From contig NZ_FRYK01000003.1 of the NCBI RefSeq assembly GCF_900148835.1, positions 1 to 64,000 of the forward strand: DNA of 64,000 bases, in the 5' to 3' direction. Within the stretch, counting starts at the first letter, position 1. Each line of letters begins with the position of its first letter. This document shows positions 34,818-43,684 of this stretch, piece by piece. The translations under genes were made by a program, and so were the position numbers. Below the pieces are notes generated by a model that was given only the letters and a program-made list of their open reading frames with translations, was not told the origin of the DNA and did no database searches. The DNA comes from Flavobacterium cucumis (GTDB lineage: Bacteria; Bacteroidota; Bacteroidia; Flavobacteriales; Flavobacteriaceae).

Positions 34818-35900
34818 CTACTTTTTATAAAATGGCATTTTAACCACTTTCGCTTTAATATCTTTATTTCTAATTCTGATGTAAATTTCAGAATCTGGTG
34901 TAGCTAAAGCCGTTGGTACATATCCCATTCCGATAGCAATTCCCATAGATGGTGATTGTGTTCCAGAAGTTACAATTCCAACTACATTTCCGTTTGCATC
35001 AGCAATTTCGTAATCGTGACGAGGAATTCCTCTTTCGATCATTTCAAAGCCAACTAATTTACGAGAAACACCTGCTTCTTTTTGTTTTTTCAAGTTTTCT
35101 GAATTCGTAAATTCTTTATCGAATTTGGTAATCCAACCTAAACCTGCTTCTAATGGCGAAGTGGTATCATTGATGTCGTTTCCGTACAAACAGAATCCCA
35201 TTTCTAAACGTAAGGTATCACGCGCTGCTAATCCAATTGGTTTGATTCCAAATGCTGCACCCGCTTCAAAAACTTTGTTCCAAATGTATTCCGCATCTTC
35301 GTTTTTGAAGTAAATTTCAAATCCTCCCGAACCCGTATAACCTGTAGCCGAAACAATTACATCACTTTTTCCTGCGAAAACTCCAATTTGAAACGTGTAA
35401 TAGCCCATACTAGACAAATCAATAGCTGTTAAGGATTGCATCGCTTCAGCAGCCTTTGGCCCTTGAATAGCTAATAAGGAATAACTGTCTGAAGCATTAG
35501 TCATTTCAACTCCTAAATCATTGTGTGATGAAATCCAATTCCAATCTTTTTCGATATTTGATGCATTTACAACAAGTAAGTAGTGATTGTCTTCTATTTT
35601 ATAAACGATTAAATCGTCTACAATTCCTCCTTCGTTATTTGGTAAACAAGAATATTGTGCTTTTCCATCTGCTAATTTAGAGGCATCATTTGAAGTTACT
35701 TTCTGGATTAGGGCCAATGCATTTTCTCCTTTTAAGAAAAATTCTCCCATGTGCGAAACGTCGAAAACACCAACGCCATTTCTAACGGTTTCGTGCTCTG
35801 CATTTACTCCTTCATATTGTACAGGCATATTGTAACCTGCAAATGGAACCATTTTAGCTCCTAAACTTTCGTGAATGTGCGTTAACGCTGTATTTTTCAT
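34818..35900 (-). CDS. gcvT: glycine cleavage system T protein (aminomethyltransferase)
   Basis: A 360-aa aminomethyltransferase that moves the methylene of the H-protein-bound intermediate to tetrahydrofolate and releases ammonia. The N-terminal block [32 protein letters not shown] and the folate-binding FSYT-like region [13 protein letters not shown] are present, with [20 protein letters not shown] late in the chain. Length is typical. It is alone: gcvH and gcvP are not next to it. No glycine riboswitch was seen in the 165-base upstream gap. Confidence 0.94.
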   Translation of the reverse strand: MKNTALTHIHESLGAKMVPFAGYNMPVQYEGVNAEHETVRNGVGVFDVSHMGEFFLKGENALALIQKVTSNDASKLADGKAQYSCLPNNEGGIVDDLIVYKIEDNHYLLVVNASNIEKDWNWISSHNDLGVEMTNASDSYSLLAIQGPKAAEAMQSLTAIDLSSMGYYTFQIGVFAGKSDVIVSATGYTGSGGFEIYFKNEDAEYIWNKVFEAGAAFGIKPIGLAARDTLRLEMGFCLYGNDINDTTSPLEAGLGWITKFDKEFTNSENLKKQKEAGVSRKLVGFEMIERGIPRHDYEIADANGNVVGIVTSGTQSPSMGIAIGMGYVPTALATPDSEIYIRIRNKDIKAKVVKMPFYKK

Positions 35901-36065
35901 GATTTGATGTTGTATTATTAGAGGATGCTAATTTATTGAAAATTCTTAAAAATGTATCCTTAAATCCTTTAAAATTTGTGAAGTATTTATTTTGTGTTAA
36001 TATTAATAAATAATCTTGCATTTTAACAATTGTTTGTGGAATTTTGGACTTTTAAAACAAACCGA

Positions 36066-37568
36066 ATGGAAACCATACATTATATTAGTTCCGATTTACT
36101 ATCGATTGAAAAAATTAACGAGATTGTTTTTCAAGAAAAACAACTTGCCTTGTCTGAAGAAGCTGTCGTAAATATTGAAAAATGTAGGAAGTATTTAGAT
36201 GATAAAATGCAATCGAATTCTACTCCAATTTACGGAATCAATACTGGTTTTGGGTCGTTGTGTAATGTAAAGATTTCAAATGAAAATTTATCAAAACTTC
36301 AAGAAAATTTGGTAAAATCACATGCTTGTGGAACAGGAGAAGAAGTGCCACATGAAATTGTGAAAATCATGTTGTTGTTGAAAATCCAATCCTTAAGCTA
36401 TGGTCATTCGGGTGTTCAATTGGTAACGGTACAGCGTTTGATTGATTTTTACAACAATGCTATTTTTCCAGTAATTTATACACAGGGTTCTTTAGGAGCT
36501 TCTGGAGATTTAGCTCCGTTAGCCCATTTATCCTTGCCATTATTAGGTGAAGGTGAAGTGTATGTAGATGGCTTCAGACAGCCGGCTTCAAAAGTACTAG
36601 CGAAATTTGGTTGGGAACCCATCGTTTTACAATCGAAAGAAGGATTGGCTTTGTTAAACGGAACGCAGTTTATGAGTGCTTACGGGGTGTATTGCTTGAT
36701 TAAAGCAGCTAAAATTTCGTATTTAGCAGATGTAGTAGGGGCGATTTCCTTAGAAGGTTTTGATGGACGAATCGAACCTTTTACAGATTTGATTCACTTG
36801 GTTCGTCCTCACAAAGGTCAAGTGCAAACGGCAGAGAGAATGCGCAATTTGTTGGAGGATAGTGAAATTATTGCACAACCTAAAGTACATGTTCAAGATC
36901 CATATTCTTTTAGATGTATTCCACAAGTGCACGGTGCTTCGAAAGACGCGATTGATTATGTGATGAAAGTGTTCCGTACCGAAATCAACTCGGTTACTGA
37001 TAATCCAAATATTTTTGTTGGTGAAGACACGATCCTTTCGGGGGGTAATTTTCATGGACAACCCTTGGCTTTAGCTTTAGATTTCTTAGGTATAGCATTG
37101 TCAGAATTAGGAAGTATTTCGGAAAGAAGAACCTATCAATTGATTTCTGGATTGAGAAATTTGCCTGCCTTTTTAGTAAATGATCCTGGTTTGAATTCAG
37201 GTTTTATGATTCCACAGTATACAGCGGCAAGTATCGCTAGTCAGAACAAACAGTTGGCAACGCCAGCAAGTATTGATAGTATTGTTTCTTCAAATGGGCA
37301 AGAAGATCATGTGAGCATGGGGGCTAACGCAGCCACCAAGACATTGCGTATTGTTGAAAATGTAGAACGTATTTTAGCAATCGAATTGTTAAATGGCTCA
37401 CAAGCGTTAGAATTTAGAAGACCTTTGAAGTCTAGTGAGTTTATTGAAAGTTTTGTAAAATCGTATAGAGATGAAGTTTCTTTTGTGTCTGAAGATAGGA
37501 TTTTACATTATGATATTGAAAAGTCAGTATCGTTTTTGAATAGTTTTCAGATTGAAATGGAAGAATAA
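36066..37568 (+). CDS. hutH: histidine ammonia-lyase
   Basis: A 500-aa enzyme converting L-histidine to urocanate and ammonia. The MIO prosthetic group forms from Ala145-Ser146-Gly147 in GSLGASGDLAPLAH. The substrate lid carries YGINTGFG (Tyr56). The selectivity pair is Ser85-His86 in NLVKSHACGTG, the histidine-type, as opposed to aromatic forms. Start is the ATG at 36066 (METIHYISS), behind a -7-like TAATCTTG (36011-36018). hutU, hutI and hutG are absent, so histidine degradation must be completed elsewhere or the enzyme has another role. Confidence 0.9.
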   Translation: METIHYISSDLLSIEKINEIVFQEKQLALSEEAVVNIEKCRKYLDDKMQSNSTPIYGINTGFGSLCNVKISNENLSKLQENLVKSHACGTGEEVPHEIVKIMLLLKIQSLSYGHSGVQLVTVQRLIDFYNNAIFPVIYTQGSLGASGDLAPLAHLSLPLLGEGEVYVDGFRQPASKVLAKFGWEPIVLQSKEGLALLNGTQFMSAYGVYCLIKAAKISYLADVVGAISLEGFDGRIEPFTDLIHLVRPHKGQVQTAERMRNLLEDSEIIAQPKVHVQDPYSFRCIPQVHGASKDAIDYVMKVFRTEINSVTDNPNIFVGEDTILSGGNFHGQPLALALDFLGIALSELGSISERRTYQLISGLRNLPAFLVNDPGLNSGFMIPQYTAASIASQNKQLATPASIDSIVSSNGQEDHVSMGANAATKTLRIVENVERILAIELLNGSQALEFRRPLKSSEFIESFVKSYRDEVSFVSEDRILHYDIEKSVSFLNSFQIEMEE

Positions 37569-37577
37569 TTGAAAGAA

Positions 37578-37613
37578 AAACGCTCAGTTGATCATTCAAT
37601 TGAGCGTTTTTTA
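37578..37613. terminator. bidirectional terminator between hutH and carbonic anhydrase
   Basis: Stem AACGCTCA / TGAGCGTT extended through GTTGA-like pairs around ATCAT, flanked by As and Ts. Confidence 0.75.
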
Positions 37614-37618
37614 TAGCT

Positions 37619-38254
37619 TTAAAATTTTAATTGGTAAACATCATCTAAGTCCGTATCACAACTAAAGTTTACTCCCAAATCGGTAACGTAGCCGTCGTTA
37701 AGACCATATACCCAGCCGTGTAGCGATAATTCTTGTCCGTTTTTCCAAGCGTTTTGAACTATAGATGTTTTAGCTAAATCCATAACTTGCTCTTTCACAT
37801 TGATTTCAACAAACTTATTGAAGCGTTCTTTTTCATCTTCTATAGCATCTAATTCATGTTGATGAAATCGATAAGTGTCTTTTATATGTCGAATCCAATT
37901 GTCAATAATTCCGATTGAAGTATTTCCCATTGCAGCTTTAACACCACCACAACCATAATGGCCACATACAATGACATGTTTTACTTTTAAGGCGTTAACC
38001 GCGTAATCGAGTACGCTTAACATATTCATGTCGGAGTGTACCACCATATTCGCTATGTTGCGATGTACGAAAACTTCGCCTGGTTCAGCCCCAATAATTT
38101 CGTTTGCGGGTACACGACTATCAGAACAACCAATCCATAATAAGGGAGGGTTTTGGCCTTCGGCTAAATTTTTAAAATAATCTGGGCTTATGGCTAGTTT
38201 GTTTTCAACCCATTTTTTATTGTTCTCAATTATTTTTTTATAAAAATCGGTCAT
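37619..38254 (-). CDS. beta-class carbonic anhydrase
   Basis: A 211-aa zinc enzyme interconverting CO2 and bicarbonate. Zinc ligands and the Asp-Arg dyad lie in GCSDSRVPANEI and in CGHYGCGGVKAA (His and Cys). The sequence is the plain cytosolic Can-type. Start taken as MTDFYKK (38254); an ATG two codons earlier (38260) is possible. A perfect -7 box (38274-38281, minus) gives it its own promoter, just past the terminator of the second carbonic anhydrase gene. It belongs functionally with the SulP transporter upstream. Confidence 0.93.
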   Translation of the reverse strand: MTDFYKKIIENNKKWVENKLAISPDYFKNLAEGQNPPLLWIGCSDSRVPANEIIGAEPGEVFVHRNIANMVVHSDMNMLSVLDYAVNALKVKHVIVCGHYGCGGVKAAMGNTSIGIIDNWIRHIKDTYRFHQHELDAIEDEKERFNKFVEINVKEQVMDLAKTSIVQNAWKNGQELSLHGWVYGLNDGYVTDLGVNFSCDTDLDDVYQLKF

Positions 38255-38273
38255 TATCATTTTTTTAGCGTAT

Positions 38274-38281
38274 CAAATGTA
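38274..38281 (-). promoter_or_regulatory. promoter -7 box of the first carbonic anhydrase
   Basis: Minus-strand TACATTTG is a perfect match to TAnnTTTG. It directly follows the T tract of the preceding terminator. Confidence 0.55.
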
Positions 38282-38289
38282 AAATAAAA

Positions 38290-38329
38290 AAGCTATCAAT
38301 TCTAGATAAATAGTTTGAATTGATAGCTT
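38290..38329 (-). terminator. terminator of the SulP-carbonic anhydrase operon
   Basis: A perfect 13-bp stem (AAGCTATCAATTC / GAATTGATAGCTT), 14-base loop, T tract on the minus strand. Confidence 0.8.
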
Positions 38330-38350
38330 CTCATGATTAATTGTTTTGTA

Positions 38351-39034
38351 TTAATGTCTTAAATCGGCAACTGTAAACTCAGGATTCGAATCGTCTTTAA
38401 TGTACATAACATCATCGTAGAAAATTACTCTTCCTGATTCGATATCGTGCATAGCACCCACGATTCCGATTTGGCCTTCCTCTAGCATTTGTTCTAAAAC
38501 AAAGCTTCTTTCAATGATGTTTTTTACATTTCTTTTTACATTGATTTCTGCAACATTTTCAACAAATTCACCATTTTTAGAAGTTCTGTTCTCTAAGGTA
38601 TCTTTCTCTTGGTAAACAGCAGGTTGGATTTTTGAAAGTAATTCTGTTAAATTACCCATTTCAACATGGTCACAAGCACCTTTAACGGCACCACATTTAG
38701 AATGTCCTAGGACTACAATCAATTTAGAACCTGCAACTTTACAAGCAAATTCCATACTTCCCAGGATATCGGTATTCACAATATTTCCTGCGATTCTTAC
38801 AGAGAAAATATCACCTAATCCTTGATCGAAAATTAGTTCAGCGGAAGTTCTACTGTCAATGCAACTTAATATAGTAGCGAATGGCCATTGCCCATCACGA
38901 GTTTCGTTTGCTTGTTCAAGTAAATTTCTATTTGCTTTTAAATTATTAATGAAACGACTATTTCCTTCTTGTAAAAATTGTAACGCTTTTCGTGGCGTCA
39001 TTTGCGCTTGGGTTTCTTTATTATGTGCTTTCAT
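38351..39034 (-). CDS. beta-class carbonic anhydrase (second)
   Basis: A 227-aa enzyme of a different subgroup from its neighbour. Zinc site residues are Cys58 and the Asp60-Arg62 dyad in SCIDSRTSAE, then His111 and Cys114 in LGHSKCGAVKGA. The N-terminal TPRKALQFLQEGNSRFI is typical of the SulP-linked carbonic anhydrases. It starts 6 bases after the SulP gene, so both come from one transcript, and the enzyme probably converts imported or local bicarbonate. Own terminator. Confidence 0.93.
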   Translation of the reverse strand: MKAHNKETQAQMTPRKALQFLQEGNSRFINNLKANRNLLEQANETRDGQWPFATILSCIDSRTSAELIFDQGLGDIFSVRIAGNIVNTDILGSMEFACKVAGSKLIVVLGHSKCGAVKGACDHVEMGNLTELLSKIQPAVYQEKDTLENRTSKNGEFVENVAEINVKRNVKNIIERSFVLEQMLEEGQIGIVGAMHDIESGRVIFYDDVMYIKDDSNPEFTVADLRH

Positions 39035-39040
39035 ATGGTT

Positions 39041-40633
39041 TTATTTTTCTTCTTTATGTTCTTTTATTTTTACGTGTTTAAACTCCGTATTGTCTAAATT
39101 GTATTGTTCTTTAAACCCTTTTAATGTTAAATGAATATCTTTATCTTCTGCTTTTACATCTCTAAAATCCTTTATCAATTCAACTACATCAAAGTCGATA
39201 TACTTTGTATTAGAAGCATCTATGATTAGCTGAGACCCAACGGGAATGCTAGCTAGGGTATTCTTTATAGCCGCCTTATTTAAAAAGGAAACTTCTTGTG
39301 CCAATTTAATGGTAATGACATCGCCATCTTTGAAGGATTCTTTTTTAAAAGAATAAGCAATCTTTAAATTTTGATATAAAATAAAGATGATACTTGTTGC
39401 TAATCCTATTCCAACTCCTTTTAATAAATCGATACGTACAACTGCTATTACGGTGATTACAAAAGGAATAAACTGTGTATAACCATTGTTCCACAAATGT
39501 ACAAAAACGCTTGGTTTTGCCAATTTATACCCTACCATCAATAAAACTGCAGCTAATGCAGCCAAAGGAATTTTGTTTAGTATAAACGGAATAGAGAGCG
39601 CAAAAGTGAATAATAGCAATCCATGAAAAATGGTTGATAATTTAGTTCTACCACCTGAATTAATATTTGCTGAAGAGCGAACCACTACAGAAGTCATGGG
39701 TAATCCTCCGAGTAAACCGCTTAATATGTTTCCAACACCTTGAGCTTTTAGTTCGCGATTGGTATCTGTAAATCTTTTATAAGGATCTAACTTGTCGGTA
39801 GCTTCTATACACAATAAGGTTTCTATGGAGGCTACTACTGCAATTGTTACCGCTACAATCCAAACTTTTTCATTGGTTAAGGAAGCGAAATTAGGAAGCG
39901 CAAATCCATTCTTTATTTCTGTAAAAGTAGGTAGACTAACTAAATGATTTTGTGTGGTAATGGCTAAACTAGAACCTGACTGAATAAAAAACTCATTCAG
40001 TAAAATACTAATTACTACGACTACTAATGCGCCTGGAATTACTTTTATATTTTTTAAAGCTGGAACTCTTTCCCAAGTAATTAAAATAACCAATGATAAT
40101 AAGGCAATAATTAAGGCTCCAGTATGAATGTAATTGATAGACTCTATTAAAGTATCAAAAGTGGTATGACCTGATTTTTCAATATAAAAGAAGTCACCTT
40201 CATTGTCTACATCATGACCAAAAGCATGGGGTATTTGTTTTAGAATGATGATAATTCCAATTGCAGCTAACATTCCTTCGATAACGCTTGTTGGAAAATA
40301 ATTAGAAAAACTTCCTGCGCGTAAAAAACCTAATGAAACCTGAATTAATCCAGCTAAAATTACAGCTACTAAAAAGATATCAAATCCCCCTAGATCTGTA
40401 ATTGCCGCTAATACAATAGCTGTTAATCCTGCGGCAGGACCCGTTACACTCAATGAAGAATTACTTAAAAAACCAACGATAATACCTCCAATTACACCCG
40501 AAACAATACCTGAGAATAATGGTGCTCCTGAGGCTAAAGCTATACCCAAACATAAAGGTAACGCTACTAAAAAAACAACAAGTCCAGCTGCAAGATCACC
40601 TCTTACATTGGAAAACATAGAATGGTTATTCAT
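39041..40633 (-). CDS. SulP family inorganic anion transporter
   Basis: A 530-aa membrane protein with about 12-14 helices and a C-terminal STAS domain (about 425-525, SQLIIDASNTKYIDFDVVEL). The SulP signature SVTGPAAGLTAIVLAAIT is clear. Linkage to a carbonic anhydrase gene 6 bases downstream suggests bicarbonate (BicA-like) rather than sulfate as substrate, but sulfate is not excluded. Start taken at MNNHSMFSNVRGDL (40633); an ATG six codons upstream also exists. It heads the operon. Confidence 0.9.
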   Translation of the reverse strand: MNNHSMFSNVRGDLAAGLVVFLVALPLCLGIALASGAPLFSGIVSGVIGGIIVGFLSNSSLSVTGPAAGLTAIVLAAITDLGGFDIFLVAVILAGLIQVSLGFLRAGSFSNYFPTSVIEGMLAAIGIIIILKQIPHAFGHDVDNEGDFFYIEKSGHTTFDTLIESINYIHTGALIIALLSLVILITWERVPALKNIKVIPGALVVVVISILLNEFFIQSGSSLAITTQNHLVSLPTFTEIKNGFALPNFASLTNEKVWIVAVTIAVVASIETLLCIEATDKLDPYKRFTDTNRELKAQGVGNILSGLLGGLPMTSVVVRSSANINSGGRTKLSTIFHGLLLFTFALSIPFILNKIPLAALAAVLLMVGYKLAKPSVFVHLWNNGYTQFIPFVITVIAVVRIDLLKGVGIGLATSIIFILYQNLKIAYSFKKESFKDGDVITIKLAQEVSFLNKAAIKNTLASIPVGSQLIIDASNTKYIDFDVVELIKDFRDVKAEDKDIHLTLKGFKEQYNLDNTEFKHVKIKEHKEEK

Positions 40634-40702
40634 GAAATTTATATAATACATTAATATTCCGCACCTAAATTAAAGGGCGTTTTGAAGAAAGAAGAAAATG
40701 TA

Positions 40703-40996
40703 TTACACGAAATTTGGAGGTGGTGAAAAAATTTGATGCGCTAAATTATCGAAACATTTCAGATTGAAATCAACGAGAACGTTAAGTTTTGTTAGCCTAC
40801 CGAAAGAAAAATTAAATACAGAGTCGTTAGTAGGGGTTATCGATTTTACTTCATTAAAAGGGGCGTGATTTTCTTCTTCTTCACACATAGTGTAAAAGCA
40901 AGAAGTATCCGCTTTCTCATCTATCATTCCGATTAAGGTGGGTGTAGATAGAAAAGTAATGAAAACAAATAAAAAGATATTTACTAACAATTTCAT
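40703..40996 (-). CDS. small exported protein of unknown function
   Basis: A 97-aa protein with a hydrophobic N-terminal segment (LLVNIFLFVFITFLS) that looks like a signal peptide or anchor. The rest has two Cys in DTSCFYTMCEEEENH, an acidic stretch, and a Pro-rich end FSPPPNFV. No domain is recognised. It lies just upstream of the SulP gene on the same strand with a 70-base gap, and divergent from oxyR. The coding call rests on the signal-like start and good spacing, so it is moderately supported. Confidence 0.5.
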   Translation of the reverse strand: MKLLVNIFLFVFITFLSTPTLIGMIDEKADTSCFYTMCEEEENHAPFNEVKSITPTNDSVFNFSFGRLTKLNVLVDFNLKCFDNLAHQIFSPPPNFV

Positions 40997-41181
40997 GGAG
41001 CGAAGATACCATTTCGGTTTGAAACATTTCTTAATTTTTTTATAAAAAAGTTTTGAGAGTTACTTTTTCAAAAGGATTTGCCAATGCTAATGCGTACTTG
41101 GTTTGTGTTTACTATTCAACAAAAGCAAATTCGTGTATGTCAATAAATTTGTAAATTTTTAAGTTTTGTCTTATAAGTTAA

Positions 41182-41217
41182 ATTGATTGTTTTTATATTT
41201 GTATCAAAATAATCAAT
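41182..41217. promoter_or_regulatory. oxyR promoter flanked by an inverted repeat
   Basis: A perfect -7 box TATATTTG (41194-41201) lies between ATTGATT (41182-41188) and AATCAAT (41211-41217). The ATG follows at 41221. The repeat may be a site for autoregulation. Confidence 0.5.
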
Positions 41218-41220
41218 ATA

Positions 41221-42162
41221 ATGACCATTACACAACTCTCTTATGTTTTAGCCGTTGCAGAGTATAAAAATTTTACTTTAGCTGCAGAAAAATGCTTTGT
41301 AACCCAACCCACATTGAGTATGCAAATTCAGAAATTAGAAGATGAACTAGATGTTTTAATTTTTGATAGGAGTAAGAAGCCTATCATGTTAACAGAAGTG
41401 GGTGAAAAAATTGTGAATCAAGCAAAAAACACGGTTAATGAGGCGGGTAGGATAAAAGACATCGTGGATCAACAGAAAGGCTATATTGGTGGCGAATTTA
41501 AAGTTGGGATTATTCCAACGGTGATGCCTACTTTATTGCCAATGTTTCTTAATAATTTTATAAAGAAATATCCCAAAGTAAGTTTGATCATAGAGGAGCA
41601 AACAACGGAGGAAATTATTAAGAAGCTTAAAAATGGTCATTTGGACTGTGCTATTGCTGCAACTCCACTTGAAGAAGATAATTTAAAAGAAATCGTTTTG
41701 TATTACGAACCTTTTGTTGCTTATGTGCCAGAGAAACATGCTAGTTTTGATAAAAAGGAGATTACAACAGAAGATTTAGATTTGGATTCTATTTTGCTTT
41801 TACAAGATGGTCATTGTTTTAGAAATGGAATTTTAAATTTGTGTAAGAACAATAAATATATTGTAGATAGTCATTTTCAATTGGAAAGTGGAAGTTTTGA
41901 AACGCTCATTAAACTTGCTGATGAGGGATTGGGTACCACTTTGTTGCCCTATTTGCATACTTTAGATTTAAACGAAAAGAACAAAGCTAAGTTGCGTCCG
42001 TTTAAAGATCCAAAACCGGCTAGAGAGGTTAGTTTAATTTATCCTAAGAACGAATTAAAAATTCACATTATAAATGCATTGCGTGACGTGATATCAGGAG
42101 TTGTTAGAGGAGCAATAGCGTTTAGTGATATAGAAATAATTAGTCCAAAGTTTAAAAAATAA
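41221..42162 (+). CDS. oxyR: hydrogen peroxide-sensing LysR-type activator OxyR
   Basis: A 313-aa LysR-type regulator. The N-terminal helix-turn-helix is FTLAAEKCFVTQPTLSMQIQ. The peroxide-sensing pair is Cys199 and Cys208 in DGHCFRNGILNLCKNN, the same spacing as in E. coli OxyR, so disulfide switching is expected to be retained. It would activate catalase and peroxidase genes that lie outside this window. The neighbouring genes are not known oxidative-stress genes. It ends in a strong terminator. Confidence 0.93.
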   Translation: MTITQLSYVLAVAEYKNFTLAAEKCFVTQPTLSMQIQKLEDELDVLIFDRSKKPIMLTEVGEKIVNQAKNTVNEAGRIKDIVDQQKGYIGGEFKVGIIPTVMPTLLPMFLNNFIKKYPKVSLIIEEQTTEEIIKKLKNGHLDCAIAATPLEEDNLKEIVLYYEPFVAYVPEKHASFDKKEITTEDLDLDSILLLQDGHCFRNGILNLCKNNKYIVDSHFQLESGSFETLIKLADEGLGTTLLPYLHTLDLNEKNKAKLRPFKDPKPAREVSLIYPKNELKIHIINALRDVISGVVRGAIAFSDIEIISPKFKK

Positions 42163-42166
42163 TAGA

Positions 42167-42190
42167 AAAGTCCCACGATTGTGGGACTTT
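42167..42190 (+). terminator. terminator of oxyR
   Basis: A perfect 10-bp stem (AAAGTCCCAC / GTGGGACTTT) with a 4-base loop and T-rich tail. It may also serve the convergent small gene. Confidence 0.85.
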
Positions 42191-42193
42191 ATT

Positions 42194-42388
42194 TTAGTTG
42201 ATATAAATTAAACATTGTCTTAATTCGGGCTTTTCTTCGGTGAATTTTAGAAGCCACTCTCTCAATTGGTCAATTTCATAAGGAAGTAAGTTTTTAACGG
42301 CTTTTTCTAATTCTTTACAAAATAATTTTGCGTCAAAACTTACTCTTTCAAGAATTGATTTGGTGTAAGAAAACATAGCTCGGGGCAT
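42194..42388 (-). CDS. conserved small flavobacterial protein
   Basis: A 64-aa helical protein of unknown function. The core KSILERVSFDAKLFCKELEK followed by LLPYEIDQLREWLLKFTEEK recalls a short protein I know from many Flavobacteriaceae, usually near this locus. There is no signal peptide, membrane segment or enzyme motif. The start could be the internal Met at residue 5 (42376). It lies between oxyR and mnmD on the mnmD strand, separated from the latter by about 104 bases. Confidence 0.6.
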   Translation of the reverse strand: MPRAMFSYTKSILERVSFDAKLFCKELEKAVKNLLPYEIDQLREWLLKFTEEKPELRQCLIYIN

Positions 42389-42492
42389 AATAATTCTTTT
42401 TTGAGTTTGTTACTTGGTAAGAACATGATGTAAATTTAATTAAAAAAAGATTAAAAATTTATTTTGTAGTCTTAAAAAAAAGCTAAATGTGA

Positions 42493-43152
42493 TTATTTTT
42501 TGGCGCGTAACATTTCTCGTTTTCCAGGTGCTCCTGGTAATTTTTCAACTTTAAATCCTGCATTAAGCATCGCATTTTTTATAGGGGTCCTGCAGGCATA
42601 GGTAACAAGAATTCCGTTTGTTTTTAATGCATCATACATTTTTTTAAAAATAGATTCACTCCAAAGTTCGGGTTGTAATTGAAATCCAAAAGCATCAAAA
42701 TATATCAAGTCGAATTGATTTTCATCGTCGATGTCTTGAAAAAATTGTTTTCGTTTGGTTAAGGTGAAATTTTCTGCAATTGTTTGCATTTCTTCCCAAG
42801 ATGAGGAATGTAAGGTTTGGAAAATTTTCTCATGCAATAAGGCATTTAATTCGGAAACATAATTCAATTGCAAAATTTCTTCTTTTGAAATAGGATAGGC
42901 CTCAACGCCAACGTAATTGATGTTTTTTTTATCTTGTGTTTCTAAAAAAGTAATAAAGGCATTAAGTCCTGTTCCAAAACCAATCTCCAAAATCGAAATG
43001 GAGTCTTTATGGTGAAAGAGATTCAATCCGTTTTTGATAAATACATGTTTGGCTTCCTGAATGGCGCCATGCGTAGAATGATAGTTCTCGTCCCATTCAG
43101 GAATTCGAATGGTGGTGGAGCCATCTTGTGTTATGATAATTTCTCTTTTCAT
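42493..43152 (-). CDS. mnmD: tRNA methyltransferase MnmD
   Basis: A 219-aa SAM-dependent methyltransferase. Motif I is ILEIGFGTGLNAFITFLETQ, with FDLIYFDAFGFQLQPELWS further on, the hallmark of the MnmC2/MnmD methyltransferase (tRNA 5-methylaminomethyl-2-thiouridine) that completes wobble U34 modification. The oxidase half of MnmC is absent, as is usual outside Proteobacteria. The C-terminus MLNAGFKVEKLPGAPGKREM is conserved. A terminator separates it from the cytochrome-like gene. Confidence 0.9.
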   Translation of the reverse strand: MKREIIITQDGSTTIRIPEWDENYHSTHGAIQEAKHVFIKNGLNLFHHKDSISILEIGFGTGLNAFITFLETQDKKNINYVGVEAYPISKEEILQLNYVSELNALLHEKIFQTLHSSSWEEMQTIAENFTLTKRKQFFQDIDDENQFDLIYFDAFGFQLQPELWSESIFKKMYDALKTNGILVTYACRTPIKNAMLNAGFKVEKLPGAPGKREMLRAKK

Positions 43153-43167
43153 TACTAATTAAAAAAA

Positions 43168-43203
43168 AAGGTTCAAGAATTCGTTTCCTAGTTCTTAAAC
43201 CTT
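43168..43203 (-). terminator. terminator of the DUF4920-cytochrome transcript
   Basis: Minus-strand stem AAGGTTTAAGAA with TTCTTGAACCTT (one mismatch), followed by a T run. Confidence 0.6.
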
Positions 43204-43225
43204 ATTTGATTCTAGATCGATTGAT

Positions 43226-43684
43226 TTATTTGATGTATAGTTTTTTAATTTTAGGTATGGGACCACCACATTTAACTTCATGACAACTGATACATGCATT
43301 TATCCCGTTATTAAAATGTGCTTTGGCATTTTTTGGGTCTTCATAAATTAATTCTTGTGCTTTTATAAATTTTGCCGCTTGCTCTTTAAAAAATAAATCT
43401 TTGTCTGATTCATCGGTCATTACTGCTTCATGAATTTTCATAAAATGCTGTGGAAATTTGCCAATCGTATCGCCCTTCAAAATACGTTCTTTTAAACGTT
43501 TGTTATCCACATACATTTGTTCCATCAAAGCTGCCATTTCAGACATTTCATACATTTCAAATGCCTCTTCCTTTGCTGTAGATTTTTTTTCAGAAGTTAT
43601 GGTGTCATTTGAAATGGTTTCATTTTTCTTATTACAAGAAAGCAATAAAAATATTGGAAAAAGGAGAGAAAATACCGTTTTCAT
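43226..43684 (-). CDS. class II-like cytochrome c lipoprotein
   Basis: A 152-aa lipoprotein with lipobox LLLSC (Cys17). The C-terminus holds a single haem c motif CISCHEVKCGG (CxxCH), and Met-rich helices lie upstream (EMSEMAALMEQMY), which resembles class II cytochromes c such as c-556, where CxxCH is near the C-terminus and a Met ligand near the N-terminus. Its stop-start overlap (TAATG) with the DUF4920 gene shows they are co-translated. It may be a small periplasmic electron carrier. Confidence 0.7.
   Translation of the reverse strand: MKTVFSLLFPIFLLLSCNKKNETISNDTITSEKKSTAKEEAFEMYEMSEMAALMEQMYVDNKRLKERILKGDTIGKFPQHFMKIHEAVMTDESDKDLFFKEQAAKFIKAQELIYEDPKNAKAHFNNGINACISCHEVKCGGPIPKIKKLYIK

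Noticed and set aside
35901..36065. Possible glycine riboswitch upstream of gcvT
   Set aside because: The gap lacks the conserved paired aptamer elements and is mostly A/T-rich.
37619..40633. DAB-type inorganic carbon system
   Set aside because: DabA and DabB are absent; the transporter is a SulP protein and the enzymes are ordinary beta carbonic anhydrases.
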